Origin: Bacillota bacterium
GTDB lineage: Bacteria; Bacillota; Sulfobacillia; Sulfobacillales; Sulfobacillaceae
Reading direction: 5' to 3'
NCBI GenBank assembly: GCA_023511625.1
Contig: JAIMBD010000010.1
Location: 30,599 to 94,598 of the forward strand
DNA: 64,000 bases
Positions 7,759-18,400 of the stretch are shown in pieces; the stretch's first letter is position 1; each line of letters starts with the position of its first letter. The translations under genes were made by a program, and so were the position numbers. The notes below the pieces were generated by a model that was not told the DNA's origin, made no database searches, and saw nothing but the letters and a program-made list of their open reading frames with translations.

Positions 7759-8982
7759 GTGAAACCGGAAGGGGAACGGATTACCTACCACAACGGGGTG
7801 TTGTCGGTGCCGGACCACCCCATCATCCCCTTTATTGAGGGGGACGGCATCGGGCCCGACATCTGGCGTGCCACCCAGAAGACGGTGGACGCTGCCGTGG
7901 CCCGAGCTTACCGTGGCCAGCGGAAGATCGCCTGGATGGAGGTGCTGGCCGGCGAGAAAGCTTACCACGCCACCGGCGAGTGGTTGCCCCAAGCTACGCT
8001 CGACGCTTTTCAGGAGTACCGAGTGGGGATCAAGGGCCCCCTGACCACCCCCGTCGGCGGCGGCATCCGCAGCCTCAACGTCGCCATTCGCCAGGCTTTG
8101 GACCTCTACGCCTGCGTGCGCCCGGTGCGCTACATCCCTGGGGTGCCCTCACCGCTGCGGGAGCCCCAGAAGGTGGACATGGTCATCTTCCGCGAAAACA
8201 CGGAGGACGTCTATGCCGGCATCGAATGGCCAGCCCACTCGCCCGAGGCGCAGAAGGTGATCCGGTTCCTCAACCAGGAGCTGGGCTGCAACATCGCGCC
8301 CGAGGCGGCCATCGGCATCAAGCCCATGACCCAGTTCTGCAGCGACCGCCTCATTCGCGCCGCCATCCGGTACGCCATCCGCCGGCGTCGGCGTTCGGTG
8401 ACGCTCATGCACAAGGGGAACATCATGAAGTTCACCGAAGGCGCCTTCCGGGACTGGGGTTACCAGCTGGCGGCGCGGGAATTTCCCGACCAGGTCATCA
8501 GCGAAGAGGCGGTGTGGCGCGACCATGGGGGCCAGGTGCCGCCGGGCAAGGTGCTGTTGCGGGACCGCATGGCCGACATCACCTTCCAGCTGGTGTTGTT
8601 GCGGCCCGACGAATTGGATGTGATCGCCACGCCCAATTTGAACGGGGACTATCTGTCTGACGGCGTGGCGGCGGAGGTGGGGGGCGTGGGTATGGCCCCC
8701 GGGGCCAACATCTCCGATGAGGTGGCGGTATTTGAGGCCACGCACGGTACGGCGCCGAAGTACGCCAATCAGGACAAGGTCAACCCGGGTTCGCTCATCC
8801 TCTCGGCAGTGATGATGCTGGAGCACATGGGGTGGGACGAGGCGGCGGACCTCTTGCGCCGGAGCTTGGAGCAGACGATCCAAGACCGCGTGGTCACCTA
8901 CGACCTCGCCCGCCAGATGGAAGGGGCCCGCGAGGTCAAGACCTCTGAATTCGCCGAGGCGATGATCGCGCGCATGGGCTGA
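7759..8982 (+). CDS. icd: Isocitrate dehydrogenase (NADP-dependent)
   Basis: 407 residues. The start GTG 7759 was chosen because AAAGGAG lies 5 nt upstream and the product then begins [14 protein letters not shown], as Icd proteins do; GTG 7723 is an alternative that overlaps DUF881. Motifs: [12 protein letters not shown] at the N-terminus, substrate site [13 protein letters not shown], catalytic [14 protein letters not shown], Mg-binding LNGDYLSDG and the coenzyme region [19 protein letters not shown], typical of the NADP-type bacterial enzyme. It oxidatively decarboxylates isocitrate to 2-oxoglutarate in the cytoplasm. It is directly followed by mdh, a common Firmicutes pairing (icd-mdh), here without citZ in front. 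Confidence 0.95.
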   Translation: MKPEGERITYHNGVLSVPDHPIIPFIEGDGIGPDIWRATQKTVDAAVARAYRGQRKIAWMEVLAGEKAYHATGEWLPQATLDAFQEYRVGIKGPLTTPVGGGIRSLNVAIRQALDLYACVRPVRYIPGVPSPLREPQKVDMVIFRENTEDVYAGIEWPAHSPEAQKVIRFLNQELGCNIAPEAAIGIKPMTQFCSDRLIRAAIRYAIRRRRRSVTLMHKGNIMKFTEGAFRDWGYQLAAREFPDQVISEEAVWRDHGGQVPPGKVLLRDRMADITFQLVLLRPDELDVIATPNLNGDYLSDGVAAEVGGVGMAPGANISDEVAVFEATHGTAPKYANQDKVNPGSLILSAVMMLEHMGWDEAADLLRRSLEQTIQDRVVTYDLARQMEGAREVKTSEFAEAMIARMG

Positions 8983-9034
8983 CGCCGGGGACGAGGTACC
9001 CATGTGGGCAACATAGGGAAAGTGGGGGGATACG

Positions 9035-9967
9035 ATGTTCCGCCGCCATAAGATTACGGTGATCGGGGCCGGGGCCACCGGGGCCACTACGGCGCACTTG
9101 TTGGCCCTGAAGGAATTGGGCGACGTGGTGTTGGTGGACGTGGTGGAAGGGGTTCCCCAGGGGAAGGCGCTCGACATCTGGGAGTCGGGCCCCATCGAGG
9201 GCTTCTCGCTCAAGGTGGTGGGGACCAACCGCTACGAAGAGACGGCCGACTCCGATGTGGTCGTGGTCACGGCCGGGATGCCGCGCAAGCCCGGGATGAG
9301 CCGGGACGACCTTTTGAAGACCAACGCCGAGATCGTGCGCACGGTGGTGAAAGAGGCCGCCCAGGCCTCGCCCAACGCCATCATCGTGGTCCTCACCAAT
9401 CCGGCCGACGTCATGAGCTACGTGGCCCAGAAGGCCAGTGGATTTCCGCACCACCGCGTCATGGGCCAGGCCGGCGTGCTGGACTCGGCGCGCTTTCGCA
9501 CCTTTCTCGCCGACGCCCTCGGGGTTTCGGTGAAGGACATCACCGCGTTTGTGATGGGCGGGCACGGCGACGACATGGTGCCGCTGGTTCGCTACTCGTA
9601 CGCCGGCGGCATTCCCGTGGAGAAACTCCTCCCCAAGGAGACCCTCGACGCCATCGTCCAGCGCACCCGCAACGGCGGTGGCGAGGTGCTGGGACTAATC
9701 AAGACCTCCTCTGCGTTTTACGCTCCCGCCTCGTCGCTGGCGGAGATGGTCCAGGCCATCTTGCACGACGAGCGCCGGATTCTGCCGGTGATCAGCTACC
9801 TGAACGGGGAGTACGGCGAGTACGACATCTATGTCGGCGTGCCTGCCATCATCGGCGGCAACGGCGTCGAGAAGGTGCTGGAGGTCGACTTCACCGACGA
9901 GGAGCGAGCCAATTTCAAGCGCTCGGTCCAATCGGTGCGGGGTCCGTTGTCCCTGTTGACGTTCTAA
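9035..9967 (+). CDS. mdh: Malate dehydrogenase (LDH-like type)
   Basis: 310 residues. Rossmann glycine motif [16 protein letters not shown] at residues 9-24, Asp of LVDVVEG for NAD(H) preference, substrate-binding Arg residues ([13 protein letters not shown]), NPADVMSYV and the active-site His in [10 protein letters not shown]. These mark the tetrameric, LDH-like malate dehydrogenase of Bacillus type. It interconverts malate and oxaloacetate in the TCA cycle. The start ATG 9035 has GTGGGGGGA upstream, 52 nt after icd. A strong hairpin follows the stop, so mdh probably ends this transcription unit. Confidence 0.95.
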   Translation: MFRRHKITVIGAGATGATTAHLLALKELGDVVLVDVVEGVPQGKALDIWESGPIEGFSLKVVGTNRYEETADSDVVVVTAGMPRKPGMSRDDLLKTNAEIVRTVVKEAAQASPNAIIVVLTNPADVMSYVAQKASGFPHHRVMGQAGVLDSARFRTFLADALGVSVKDITAFVMGGHGDDMVPLVRYSYAGGIPVEKLLPKETLDAIVQRTRNGGGEVLGLIKTSSAFYAPASSLAEMVQAILHDERRILPVISYLNGEYGEYDIYVGVPAIIGGNGVEKVLEVDFTDEERANFKRSVQSVRGPLSLLTF

Positions 9968-9981
9968 GCGGCCCGCACCGC

Positions 9982-10013
9982 GGGGGGCGGCTGTCCGCCC
10001 CCCTTGTTGCTCT
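9982..10013 (+). terminator. Rho-independent-like terminator after mdh
   Basis: GGGGGGCGG at 9982-9990 pairs with CCGCCCCCC at 9995-10003 across a CTGT loop, followed by TTGTTGCTCT. The stem is perfect; the U tract is interrupted. It lies 15 nt after the mdh stop and separates icd-mdh from sucCD. Confidence 0.7.
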
Positions 10014-10063
10014 GGTGCGGCCCCGCGCGGGCCCATGCCGTGCATGTAGAGGGGGGAAGAGGG

Positions 10064-11176
10064 TTGAAGCAGTACGAGTACATGGCCAAGCAGACCCTGG
10101 CGGCCTACGGGATCCCCATCCCGCCAGGCCGGGTGGTGGACACGCCGGAAGAGGCCCGGTGGGCCGTGGCCGACATCGGGCCAGCCGCCCTCAAGGCGCA
10201 GGTGCTGGTAGGCGGCCGCGGCAAGGCCGGGGGCATCCGCTTTGCAGCCACCCCGAACGAGGCCGAAGAGGTGGCCCGAGCCATGCTGGGTATGAACCTC
10301 AAGGGCTACACGGTGGAGCGGCTGTGGGTGGAAGGTAAACTGGCGATCGAGCGCGAGCTGTACCTGGCCGTGACCACCGACCGTTCGGCTAAAAAGCCGC
10401 TGGTGTTGGCGTCGACCCGCGGCGGGATGGAGATCGAGGAGGTCGACGACCGCGACATCGTGCGCCGCCATGTGGATCCGCGCATCGGGCTTCTGCCCTA
10501 CTTCGGCCGCGAGATGGCGCGCGAATTGGGGCTCCAGCAGCCCTTGGCTGGCGAGTTCGCGCAGATCCTCACCACGCTCTACAAGATTTACCGCGAGAAG
10601 GACGCCGAACTGGTGGAGATCAACCCGCTGGCAGTGGTGGGAGGCCATCTGGTGGCGGCGGACGCGCGGCTGAACATCGACGACAGTGCCCTCTTCCGCC
10701 ATCCCGACCTGCCCCGCGTCGACGAAGGGTCGGAACTTGAGCGCAAGGTCCACGCCATCGGCCTCGCCTACGTAGAACTGGACGGGGATATCGCCATCAT
10801 GGCCAACGGGGCCGGAATGGCCATGGCCACGCTGGACGCCATCCAATACTTCGGGGGCCGGCCGGCCAATTTCCTGGACGCCGGCGGCGGCGCAGCGGTG
10901 GAACCCACGGCCCAGGCCCTCGGCGTGCTAGTGGAGATGCGGCCGAAGGTCATCTTCATCAACATCTTCGGCGGGATCACGCGGTGCGACGATGTGGCCC
11001 AGGCCATTCTCACCGTCAAGGAGCGCCAGGGCATCCCGGTGCCGATGGTGGTGCGGCTGGTGGGCACCAACGAGGCCGAAGGGGTTCGCCTGTTGGAGGC
11101 CGCAGGGATTTCTGCCTACTCCGACATGGCAGCGGCGGCCAAGGCGGCGGTGGCGCTGGCGGGGGAGGGACGCTAA
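10064..11176 (+). CDS. sucC: Succinate--CoA ligase beta subunit
   Basis: 370 residues from the TTG at 10064, which has GAGGGGGGAAGAGG just upstream and gives the family's N-terminus (KQYEYMAKQTLAAYGIPIP). In-frame starts further upstream (from 10004) fall in the terminator region. The ATP-grasp fold shows LKAQVLVGGRGKAGG (nucleotide lid), VEINPLAVV (metal-binding Glu/Asn) and GAGMAMATLDAIQYFGG with NIFGGITRCD in the CoA-ligase domain. With SucD it couples succinyl-CoA hydrolysis to ATP or GTP formation. Separated from sucD by 1 nt. Confidence 0.95.
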   Translation: MKQYEYMAKQTLAAYGIPIPPGRVVDTPEEARWAVADIGPAALKAQVLVGGRGKAGGIRFAATPNEAEEVARAMLGMNLKGYTVERLWVEGKLAIERELYLAVTTDRSAKKPLVLASTRGGMEIEEVDDRDIVRRHVDPRIGLLPYFGREMARELGLQQPLAGEFAQILTTLYKIYREKDAELVEINPLAVVGGHLVAADARLNIDDSALFRHPDLPRVDEGSELERKVHAIGLAYVELDGDIAIMANGAGMAMATLDAIQYFGGRPANFLDAGGGAAVEPTAQALGVLVEMRPKVIFINIFGGITRCDDVAQAILTVKERQGIPVPMVVRLVGTNEAEGVRLLEAAGISAYSDMAAAAKAAVALAGEGR

Positions 11177-11177
11177 C

Positions 11178-12050
11178 ATGGCCATCTTGTTGACGCGGCA
11201 ACACAAGGTGCTGGTCCAAGGGATCACCGGCAATCAGGGGCGGTTTCACACCAAGCAGATGTTGGAGTACGGCACTCCGCTGGTGGCGGGCGTCTCGCCG
11301 GGCCGCGGGGGGACCACGGTCGAAGGGGTGCCGGTGTTCGAGACGGTGAAGGAAGCCGTGGCGGCCACGGGTGCCGACGCCTCCATCGTGTTTGTGCCGG
11401 CACCCTACGCGCGCGACGCCGCCTTCGAGGCCTTGGAGAACGGAATCCGGCTTTTGGTCCTGATCCCGGAACATATTCCGGTGCTCGACACCATCGACAT
11501 CGTCACCCGGGCCCGGGAGCTCGGCGTCGTGGTCATCGGCCCCAACACCTTTGGCCTCATCTCGCCCGGCGAGGGCACCAAGATGGGGATCATGCCGAAT
11601 CACATCTATCGCCCGGGCCCAGTGGGCGTCGTGGCCCGGTCTGGCACCTTAAGCTATGAGATCGCGTTTCAGTTGACGCAGGCCGGTCTCGGTCAGACCA
11701 CCGTGGTCGGTATGGGCGGCGACCCGGTGGTGGGGCAAAACTTCGTCTCCATTTTGGAGGCGTTTCATCGTGACCCCGAAACCCGGGCCGTGGTCCTGGT
11801 GGGGGAGATCGGGGGCAACGCCGAGGAGGAGGCGGCCCGCTACCTCGCTGAGTTCGGAAAGCCGGTGGTGGCGTACCTGGCAGGACGAGCCGCGCCGCCC
11901 GGCAAGCGCATGGGCCATGCCGGTGCCATCATCGAACGCGGTCAAGGGACGCTCGAAAGCAAAGAACGGGCATTGACGGCGGCCGGGGCCCGGGTGGTGA
12001 CCATGCCCTGGCAGGTGGCCGAGGCCGTGCGGGAAGTCCTTCGGGGATAA
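11178..12050 (+). CDS. sucD: Succinate--CoA ligase alpha subunit
   Basis: 290 residues. The start ATG 11178 follows GGGGGAGGGA, and the first line is typical (ILLTRQHKVLVQGITGNQG, the CoA-binding Rossmann part). The phospho-histidine site is GHAGAIIERG near residue 247, and the SGTLSYEIAFQLTQAGLGQ segment carries the CoA contacts. It forms the alpha-beta complex with SucC. The sucC stop at 11174-11176 is directly before the ATG, so translation is coupled. A perfect inverted repeat about 180 nt downstream probably ends the transcript. Confidence 0.95.
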   Translation: MAILLTRQHKVLVQGITGNQGRFHTKQMLEYGTPLVAGVSPGRGGTTVEGVPVFETVKEAVAATGADASIVFVPAPYARDAAFEALENGIRLLVLIPEHIPVLDTIDIVTRARELGVVVIGPNTFGLISPGEGTKMGIMPNHIYRPGPVGVVARSGTLSYEIAFQLTQAGLGQTTVVGMGGDPVVGQNFVSILEAFHRDPETRAVVLVGEIGGNAEEEAARYLAEFGKPVVAYLAGRAAPPGKRMGHAGAIIERGQGTLESKERALTAAGARVVTMPWQVAEAVREVLRG

Positions 12051-12227
12051 AGCCCAGGACGCCAAACCATTTGGCAGCGGGGATACTTCCTCGCCGCTTT
12101 TGGGCGCAAGGTGGAAGGGGGTTTTTCTTCGCCGGGGTGAAATGGTCGGGGGCGAGGTCCAGGCTTCCTAAGAGTGTCTCCGTCGTGCCTCTACGCAAAC
12201 GGGATTGGGCCCTGCTGGCAATAGGTT

Positions 12228-12258
12228 GAGAGGCTACCCAACTGGGCAGCCTCTCATT
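12228..12258. terminator. Bidirectional hairpin between convergent sucD and the CWB2 gene
   Basis: GAGAGGCT (12228-12235) pairs with AGCCTCTC (12248-12255); the inner bases CCCA/TGGG extend the stem. ATTT follows on the plus strand. It is the only strong hairpin in the 227-nt gap between the convergent genes; the remainder of the gap shows nothing else. Confidence 0.6.
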
Positions 12259-12277
12259 TGGGCTCAGCAAGGTGAGA

Positions 12278-15200
12278 TTAGGGGAGTTGGGCAACTACAC
12301 TGCTGTTGATGGCTGCGGCTCCTCCCATGACCCAAAACGGCCCACTCGGCACGGCTGCGGTGAGGTACTGAAGGCTCTCCGCAGGAAAAGCCGATGGAGC
12401 TGTTAGTACGATGGGTATGTTGAGTGACCCCGCCAGGACCGAAGCAGATAGGGCGTCGACAAAAGATCCCCCATGACTGCCATCGGCGGCGATGACGGCT
12501 CCACCTGGCTCGGCCGGGAAGAAATGCTGGTCAATGGCCACGGCCGTAGCATCTCGGGTTGCACCCCCGAGCTGTGTTACCGTCAGGCCGGCATTGGACA
12601 ATTGGGAGCTGACCGTTGGCAGCACTGCCGCGGGTCCCCCTAACACCACCGCCTGCCGAATTCCCGCCCCCTCAAGCGCCTGTAGAGCGGCAGCAGGAAG
12701 GGCCGTTTGTCCCGTATTTACGAGCAACACAGGCGCCTGCAACCGGTAGATGACGGGGCTCGCGGAAAGGGCGTCCACCATTGTCGCCCCATTGGCCACA
12801 AAGACGGTTGATGCGTGGCTTAATCCGTGCTGGTAGAGGTAGTTATCGATTAGCTGCGCGGTTTGAAATCGATCCGACCCTTGAAAAGCGCGGACCACGG
12901 TTAGGCCAGATTGTTGAAGAGTTGTTACCACTGCGTCGCCTACGGCAGCGGGACCGCCCACGATGTACACGGTCTTTGCACCCAGGGATTGGATCGCGGA
13001 CAATACCTCCGGCGACAGCTGATTTGCAGCGGTCAGAAGGATCGGGCCGTGGATGGCGCCTGCCAATCCCGCCGCTGCCAGCGCATCTGGACTCGGGGCT
13101 CCTTCTCCGGCATTCGCCAGCACCACTGCAGTCGTCCCGTCAGGGAACGCGGTTTCGGCGGCCGCAATCGCGGTGTCGATGCGGGTTGCACCGGCCACCC
13201 GCTGGATCTGGGACAAAGCTCCTGTTGGCACGACCGCGAATAGGGTGAGGTGTTCCGTGGTAATGGAAACCGCGTTGCCGTGAATGGTAACGCCTGGCAC
13301 AATCTCCCACTGGAGCGCGAGGGGATTCCAATAAGCTACCGTCAATGCGCCCAGGGCAGTAGGGAAGGCCCATGTAACCGTTACCGGCTGGGTGAAATAC
13401 GCCGAGGGCGTCGCGGTCAGGTCTACTGCTTGTAAAGTATCCAGCGGTGTGACGCCTGCCGGTAGGTTGGTCAAGGGGTTTACGGTGACGGTCGTGCGTT
13501 CGGTCACTGCACCTGGCGGCACACTGACGGCTATGCTGTTCCCATTGGCGAAAGACGCCGTGACGGTTCCGCCTGAAGCGGGCGTGACGGTTCCGGTTAC
13601 GGGGCCATTCACGGGGGCTGGGCTGGGTGCCGGGCTGACCCCGCCACCACCGCTGGCACCACCGCCACCACCGCCTGCACTACCAGCGCCACCGCCGCCA
13701 CCGCCGCCACCGCTTGCCATGACCGGCGGGTTGATAGTGAGGGTTAGCGACGCTGTGGCGGTTGCGCCGGCGCTATCCGTGACTTGCACCGTAAAGGTCG
13801 TCGTGCCAGGCGTCGTCGGTGTGCCGGACAGGGTTCCGGCGGCGGACAAACTCAAGCCGGGGGGCAGTTGGCTTCCTGCAGCTAATGCCCAGGTGTAAGG
13901 TGGCATCCCATTGCTGGCCGATAAGGTGGCACTATAGGAGGACCCTACTTGGCCGGAGGGCAGAGAACTGGTGGTCACCACCGGCGCATTGGCGGCAGCA
14001 AACGGGGTTCCGGCCAGTTCGGCCAGAGAGGGGGTCGTGGTACTACTGACCGTGACGGTCACGCAGGCCGTCGCGGCATTGAACTGCTGATCGGACGCCG
14101 GTACCCATTGGTTGGCGCTCTGATTGAACCAGTCAATGGTTGTGGCTCCGTTGAGGTTACAGAACTGGATGGTGACTGTGGTGAAGGAGCTATTGGGAGC
14201 GAGGCTGACATCGTAAAACGCCCCGGTACTATCGGACGGGGACACCGCTGTAGGGTTGGCGGATTCTTGTGCCACGGCTACCGCTCCCGTGCCTCCTGAT
14301 GCAGTGGCCTGCACAACGTTGCCTACGCTGGCCGATGCTGGAGTTTGGGCGTTCGTACTCTGGCCGAATGCCACGGCTGCCGGTGGCCGCACTCCAGATG
14401 GCGTAACCAACAACGCGAGTATGGCACTTTGGGAACTGCCTTGAGCATCTGTTACCGTCACCGTGAAGAACGTGGGACCGGAACCCGGTTCCGTTGGGGT
14501 GCCACTTAACACACCCGCACTGGTAAGGGTTAGTCCGGGTGGCAAAGAGCCGTTCGTGACTGCCCACGTATACGGGGGGGTGCCACCAGTGGCTTGCAAG
14601 TTCACCGAATAAGCGCTTCCCACGCTGGCACCCGGTAAGGTTGCGGTAGTGATGGCCAACGCGGAGGCAGAGGTTCCAGCGTTTACGGTTAGCGATAACG
14701 TTGCTTTAGCCGTGGCCGGCGGCGTCTCCGCATCGGCTACCTGAACCGTGAAGGTGGTCGTGCCGGCTGCTGTGGGGGTCCCACTAATTTGCCCATTGGC
14801 TGCCAAGGTGAGCCCCGGCGGCATCGCACTTCCCGAGACCAGGCTCCAGGTGTAGGGCGGCACCCCGCCGCTTGCCTGGAGACTGGCCGAGTAAGGCGAG
14901 CCAACCTGTCCCGCCGGCAAGCTGGCTGTGACGACCCCCAACGAGCCAGGCGAGGTGGGCGTTCCGCTTACAGTGAGCACCTCATTCTGTACCACGGCCC
15001 CTGACTGCCACGTGACGGGAGGGGTTGCCGTGGCGGGGAAGCCGTTGACTGTAAACGTCACCGGGTCCCCCTGGTCCGCGGCGGTGCCTTGGATAATCAG
15101 CTGTGGCGTCAGCCCTGTTCCGCCAAATTGTCCAGATGACTGAATGGCAAGGGTTCCATCTGCCTGTCCATTTAAGTAAGCGGTCACCGTACCCGATGTC

Positions 15201-15352
15201 ACCGGCTGCCCGTTGACAGCGACTACTTTGCCGGAGACTGCCATTGGCAGTACCGGTGCGGTAGGCGCGGCCCATACCGATATCGCGGGGCCGACGACCA
15301 TTCCGGCTGCCATGACTATCGTTGTTATGTGCCGGAGGGTTCCTCGACGCAT
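12278..15352 (-). CDS. Secreted surface protein with putative Ig (He_PIG) domains and cell-wall-binding repeats 2
   Basis: 1024 residues with a Sec signal peptide (MRRGTLRHITTIVMAAGMVV, cleavage after VWA). The order is: a short carboxypeptidase-regulatory-like part; three He_PIG-type repeats, each with the hallmark GxPPYTW then LPPGL and GTLSGTP-like strings; a glycine-rich hinge (about residues 540-570, more than 20 Gly); a ZU5-like beta domain (SVPPGAVTERTTVTV); and three CWB2 repeats (VGGPAAV, VLGGPAAV, VMGGAAAI motifs) at the C-terminus. CWB2 repeats bind secondary cell-wall polymers in Firmicutes, so the protein is presumably displayed on the wall. ATG 15352 follows AAAGAGGGG. A decayed relative lies in inverted orientation at 20.4-22.2 kb. 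Confidence 0.88.
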   Translation of the reverse strand: MRRGTLRHITTIVMAAGMVVGPAISVWAAPTAPVLPMAVSGKVVAVNGQPVTSGTVTAYLNGQADGTLAIQSSGQFGGTGLTPQLIIQGTAADQGDPVTFTVNGFPATATPPVTWQSGAVVQNEVLTVSGTPTSPGSLGVVTASLPAGQVGSPYSASLQASGGVPPYTWSLVSGSAMPPGLTLAANGQISGTPTAAGTTTFTVQVADAETPPATAKATLSLTVNAGTSASALAITTATLPGASVGSAYSVNLQATGGTPPYTWAVTNGSLPPGLTLTSAGVLSGTPTEPGSGPTFFTVTVTDAQGSSQSAILALLVTPSGVRPPAAVAFGQSTNAQTPASASVGNVVQATASGGTGAVAVAQESANPTAVSPSDSTGAFYDVSLAPNSSFTTVTIQFCNLNGATTIDWFNQSANQWVPASDQQFNAATACVTVTVSSTTTPSLAELAGTPFAAANAPVVTTSSLPSGQVGSSYSATLSASNGMPPYTWALAAGSQLPPGLSLSAAGTLSGTPTTPGTTTFTVQVTDSAGATATASLTLTINPPVMASGGGGGGGGAGSAGGGGGGASGGGGVSPAPSPAPVNGPVTGTVTPASGGTVTASFANGNSIAVSVPPGAVTERTTVTVNPLTNLPAGVTPLDTLQAVDLTATPSAYFTQPVTVTWAFPTALGALTVAYWNPLALQWEIVPGVTIHGNAVSITTEHLTLFAVVPTGALSQIQRVAGATRIDTAIAAAETAFPDGTTAVVLANAGEGAPSPDALAAAGLAGAIHGPILLTAANQLSPEVLSAIQSLGAKTVYIVGGPAAVGDAVVTTLQQSGLTVVRAFQGSDRFQTAQLIDNYLYQHGLSHASTVFVANGATMVDALSASPVIYRLQAPVLLVNTGQTALPAAALQALEGAGIRQAVVLGGPAAVLPTVSSQLSNAGLTVTQLGGATRDATAVAIDQHFFPAEPGGAVIAADGSHGGSFVDALSASVLAGSLNIPIVLTAPSAFPAESLQYLTAAVPSGPFWVMGGAAAINSSVVAQLP

Positions 15353-15414
15353 AACATCCCCTCTTTCCTCTCTTTACTGGAAGGTTCGTCCGAACTGCCA
15401 TCCCTCAACGGTGC

Positions 15415-15439
15415 GGAGCCCGGGGAGACCCCGGGCTCC
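15415..15439 (-). terminator. Hairpin after the large Ig/beta-helix gene
   Basis: GGAGCCCGGGG and CCCCGGGCTCC form a perfect 11-bp stem with a 3-nt loop, 37 nt past the stop of the minus-strand gene. There is no U tract, so termination strength is uncertain; it may also act as an RNA end-stabilising hairpin. Confidence 0.5.
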
Positions 15440-15475
15440 GACGCCGGCGCTCCACCACCGAGCGGTCAGCGCACT

Positions 15476-18400
15476 TCAGGGACTGGCATTTCCGGTTCCG
15501 ATTTCGCCCACCAACACCGCATTCGGCGGCAGATTTTCACCGTAGACCCAATAGGCGTACCCGTCGCTCACGGGCATCGACTGGAGAGTGTGCAGCGGGT
15601 TTGCCACAGCGTTTCCGGTGCCATTGGGATCGGTGATCATGGCGATCTCCGCGCTGCTAGGCAAATTGTCCAGGGCGGCTAGGAAGGTCAGGTCCGATTC
15701 TGAGCCGGCGAGGCTGGAAGGCCCGACCAGGTTCCATCCGTTCTGGAGCGAAACAGTGGGCGGCGGCATCTGCGCCGAGGTCGGCGTAAGCGTTACCGAC
15801 TGGGGGGCAGAGCCTTCCGGAAGGTCTACATACAGCCCTGTCATCGGCGTGGAGAGCACCTGGTACACATTTGCCGTCGTGACCTGCTGCCAACCGCCGT
15901 TGAAGTACTGGTAGGTGGGGGCGTTCAACGATGCCAGCAGGTTGGCCAACGCGGTTTGGGAGGCCTTACTGAGCACGTAGGGGAACGACAGTGTGTTCCA
16001 GCCCGACTGGAGGGTCCGAACCACCTGCTGAGATGGTGGCACCGGCCCCGGGTAGCTCGGAACGGTTACCGCCTGGTAAGAGACCTGGCTAACGGCGGTG
16101 TTCGACGTGTTGAATTGGTATACGCCATAGTACTCGCTTGCGATGGTCCCGTCGGTGATGGTAGTGTTGGTGATCGTGGCGCCTAGCTGGCTTGGAGTGC
16201 CACCCAGGATGCTGATGCCAATGCCTTCGTTGCCAGGCACTCCGGCCTGCGGGTCTGTCCCGTTGCCGCTGATGGTGTTTCCGATCAGTTGGTTGCCGTC
16301 AACCACGGAACCTGGTGCATGGGTGTGCAAGACGATCCCACCGGATTCGTTGCCTTCCACCACGTTATTCTCTACCACGTTATCCTGCACCACTCCGCCT
16401 GGGACAGGTGTTGCCAACAAGATGCCGGCGCCGCCGTTGCCGGTCACCTGATTGTCCGAGACGGTGTTGTCCGAGACGCCATTCGGGGCCGTGCCGCTGT
16501 GCGAAGCCAGGGTGATCCCGCAATCCACGGCATTGTTCTCGACGACGTTCCCCTCGACGGTGTTGCCTGTGGTCGGCCCCGTCTCGTCGGTGAGATAGAT
16601 GCCGCCGTCGAGGTTGTTGACCACCTGGTTGTTAGTTATCTGGGAGTTGGTCACGCCGATCAGGTGGAGCGCCTCGCAATCGTTTCCCGGCGAGCAGGGC
16701 GCCGAGTTCGTGGCGGTGAAGCCGGTCGGACCCGGTGCAAGCGTCGGGTTGCTGGCGGCGTAGCTCTGGTCATTGTTCTGCACGACGTTGTCGGCGATGG
16801 TCAGGTTTGACGTGTTCATCGCCACGATCCCCGCCTTTTCGGCGTTCTCCACCGTAAGACCTGCGACCGTGGTGCCGGATGCACCGGGCCCTTCAATCAC
16901 AATGCCATTCGGTTGCCCAGTGGCATCTAGAATCACCTGCCCGGGCGCTGTTCCGGGCGCACCTTCCAACGTCACGGCCTGCGTGATCGTCACCGCCTCG
17001 TGGTAGGTGCCGGCTTCGAGGGCTATCACTGCACCCGGAGCGGCCACTGAAAGCGCGTGGGTGATCGTGGCAAAGGGGGCGCTGGCGGTGCCGTTGCCTC
17101 CGGTGTCGCTACCCGACGGGCTGACCCAGACCGGATTGGCGATCGTCGTTTGGCCCTGCGCGAGGCCTGCCGCAGTCGCTGTCAGCGTCGTGGTGCCGGA
17201 GACATTGGGCGGCTGTACATACTCTACCTGCGCGCTTCCCGCGACCGGTATCTGAGTAACAACTTGGCCATTTTCCTCGAACACGCCGCCCGGGGTTGTC
17301 GAGCTTAAGGCCACGACCGTGGAGTCGTCTGGCTCGGGATTGCCGTTGGCGTCTTCGATCGTGATGGTCACGGTGTAGGTAGTCGGTGGATTGAGGGGAT
17401 TCTGGTTAGCAGCCAGCTGCGCCGAGAGGGCTAGCTGCGAAGCCGCATTGGGATTGCTTGAGGCTGTCAATGTCAACGGCGCACCCGATCCGTACCCTGC
17501 TGCGGATACGGTTACGGTGTACTGCTGCGCAAGGGTGGCCGTGGCATCTAGCGTGACGCTTGACTGGCCCGCCGGAATGGTTACCGACCCCGATACCGGG
17601 CTTCCATTCTGCGTCAGGGTTAAGCCCGAAGACGGGCTGACCGTCACCGTCACCGGTACGCCTCCGGAGGAAGCCACCACCGGATTCCCGTACTGGTCCT
17701 GGAGAGCGACCGTAATGGGATCAGGCGTTCCAACCGTCGGGGTGGAGGTTCCGTTGGGGCCGAAGCTCACGACCACTTCCGCCCCGTTGGCCGGCGTCAC
17801 GGTTAATGACAGGGCGTTCGAGGTCAACGTCCCGCCCGCGGCCGTGCCGGTGATGGTGATCGGACCGGACGGCGGGGTAAATTGGGTGTCGGCGTAGTAC
17901 ACCGCTGCCGTGGTGCCGGCTGCCACGTACACCGACTGGATGGTGGTAGACGCGGCGGGGGTTGCATAGAAGTCTCCTATAGTCACCGACGGGTTCCCGG
18001 TCACCGCCGAAAGGGCGACCGTTTCGCCCTGCACGTTACTGGCGGGTACGCTCACATAGACGGGAATCCGCTGTTGCACGGCTATGCTCGCAGAGGCTTG
18101 ACTGGCGGTCTGCGAGAAGCTCAGTACCGGCGCCACCCCCACCGTGATCTGTTTGGTGGCTTTCGAGTAAGGGCTCGCTGTGGCAGTTATGGTGTCCGAG
18201 CCTACGGTGGTGGACTCCACCCAGAACTGCGCCGAGGTCGAGCTCGCTGGGATGGTCACCGCCGTCACCTGGTTTGCGCTTCCGCCGCTGGCCGCGCTAT
18301 AGAAGGTGGTGCCCGCCGATCCTGACAACGCCACCGTCACGCCACCGGACGGAGCCGGTGCTGAATTTCCATAGCTGTCCTTCAAGGTAACGGTGTAGTA

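Noticed and set aside
13675..13725. Dense CCACCGCCG-type repeat
   Set aside because: Simple coding repeat for the glycine-rich hinge of the minus-strand surface protein, not a CRISPR array or mobile repeat.
12911..14299. Plus-strand open frames across the CWB2 gene, one with a Pro/Ala-rich product
   Set aside because: They are shadows of the Gly-rich hinge and Ig repeats on the minus strand; no ribosome sites.
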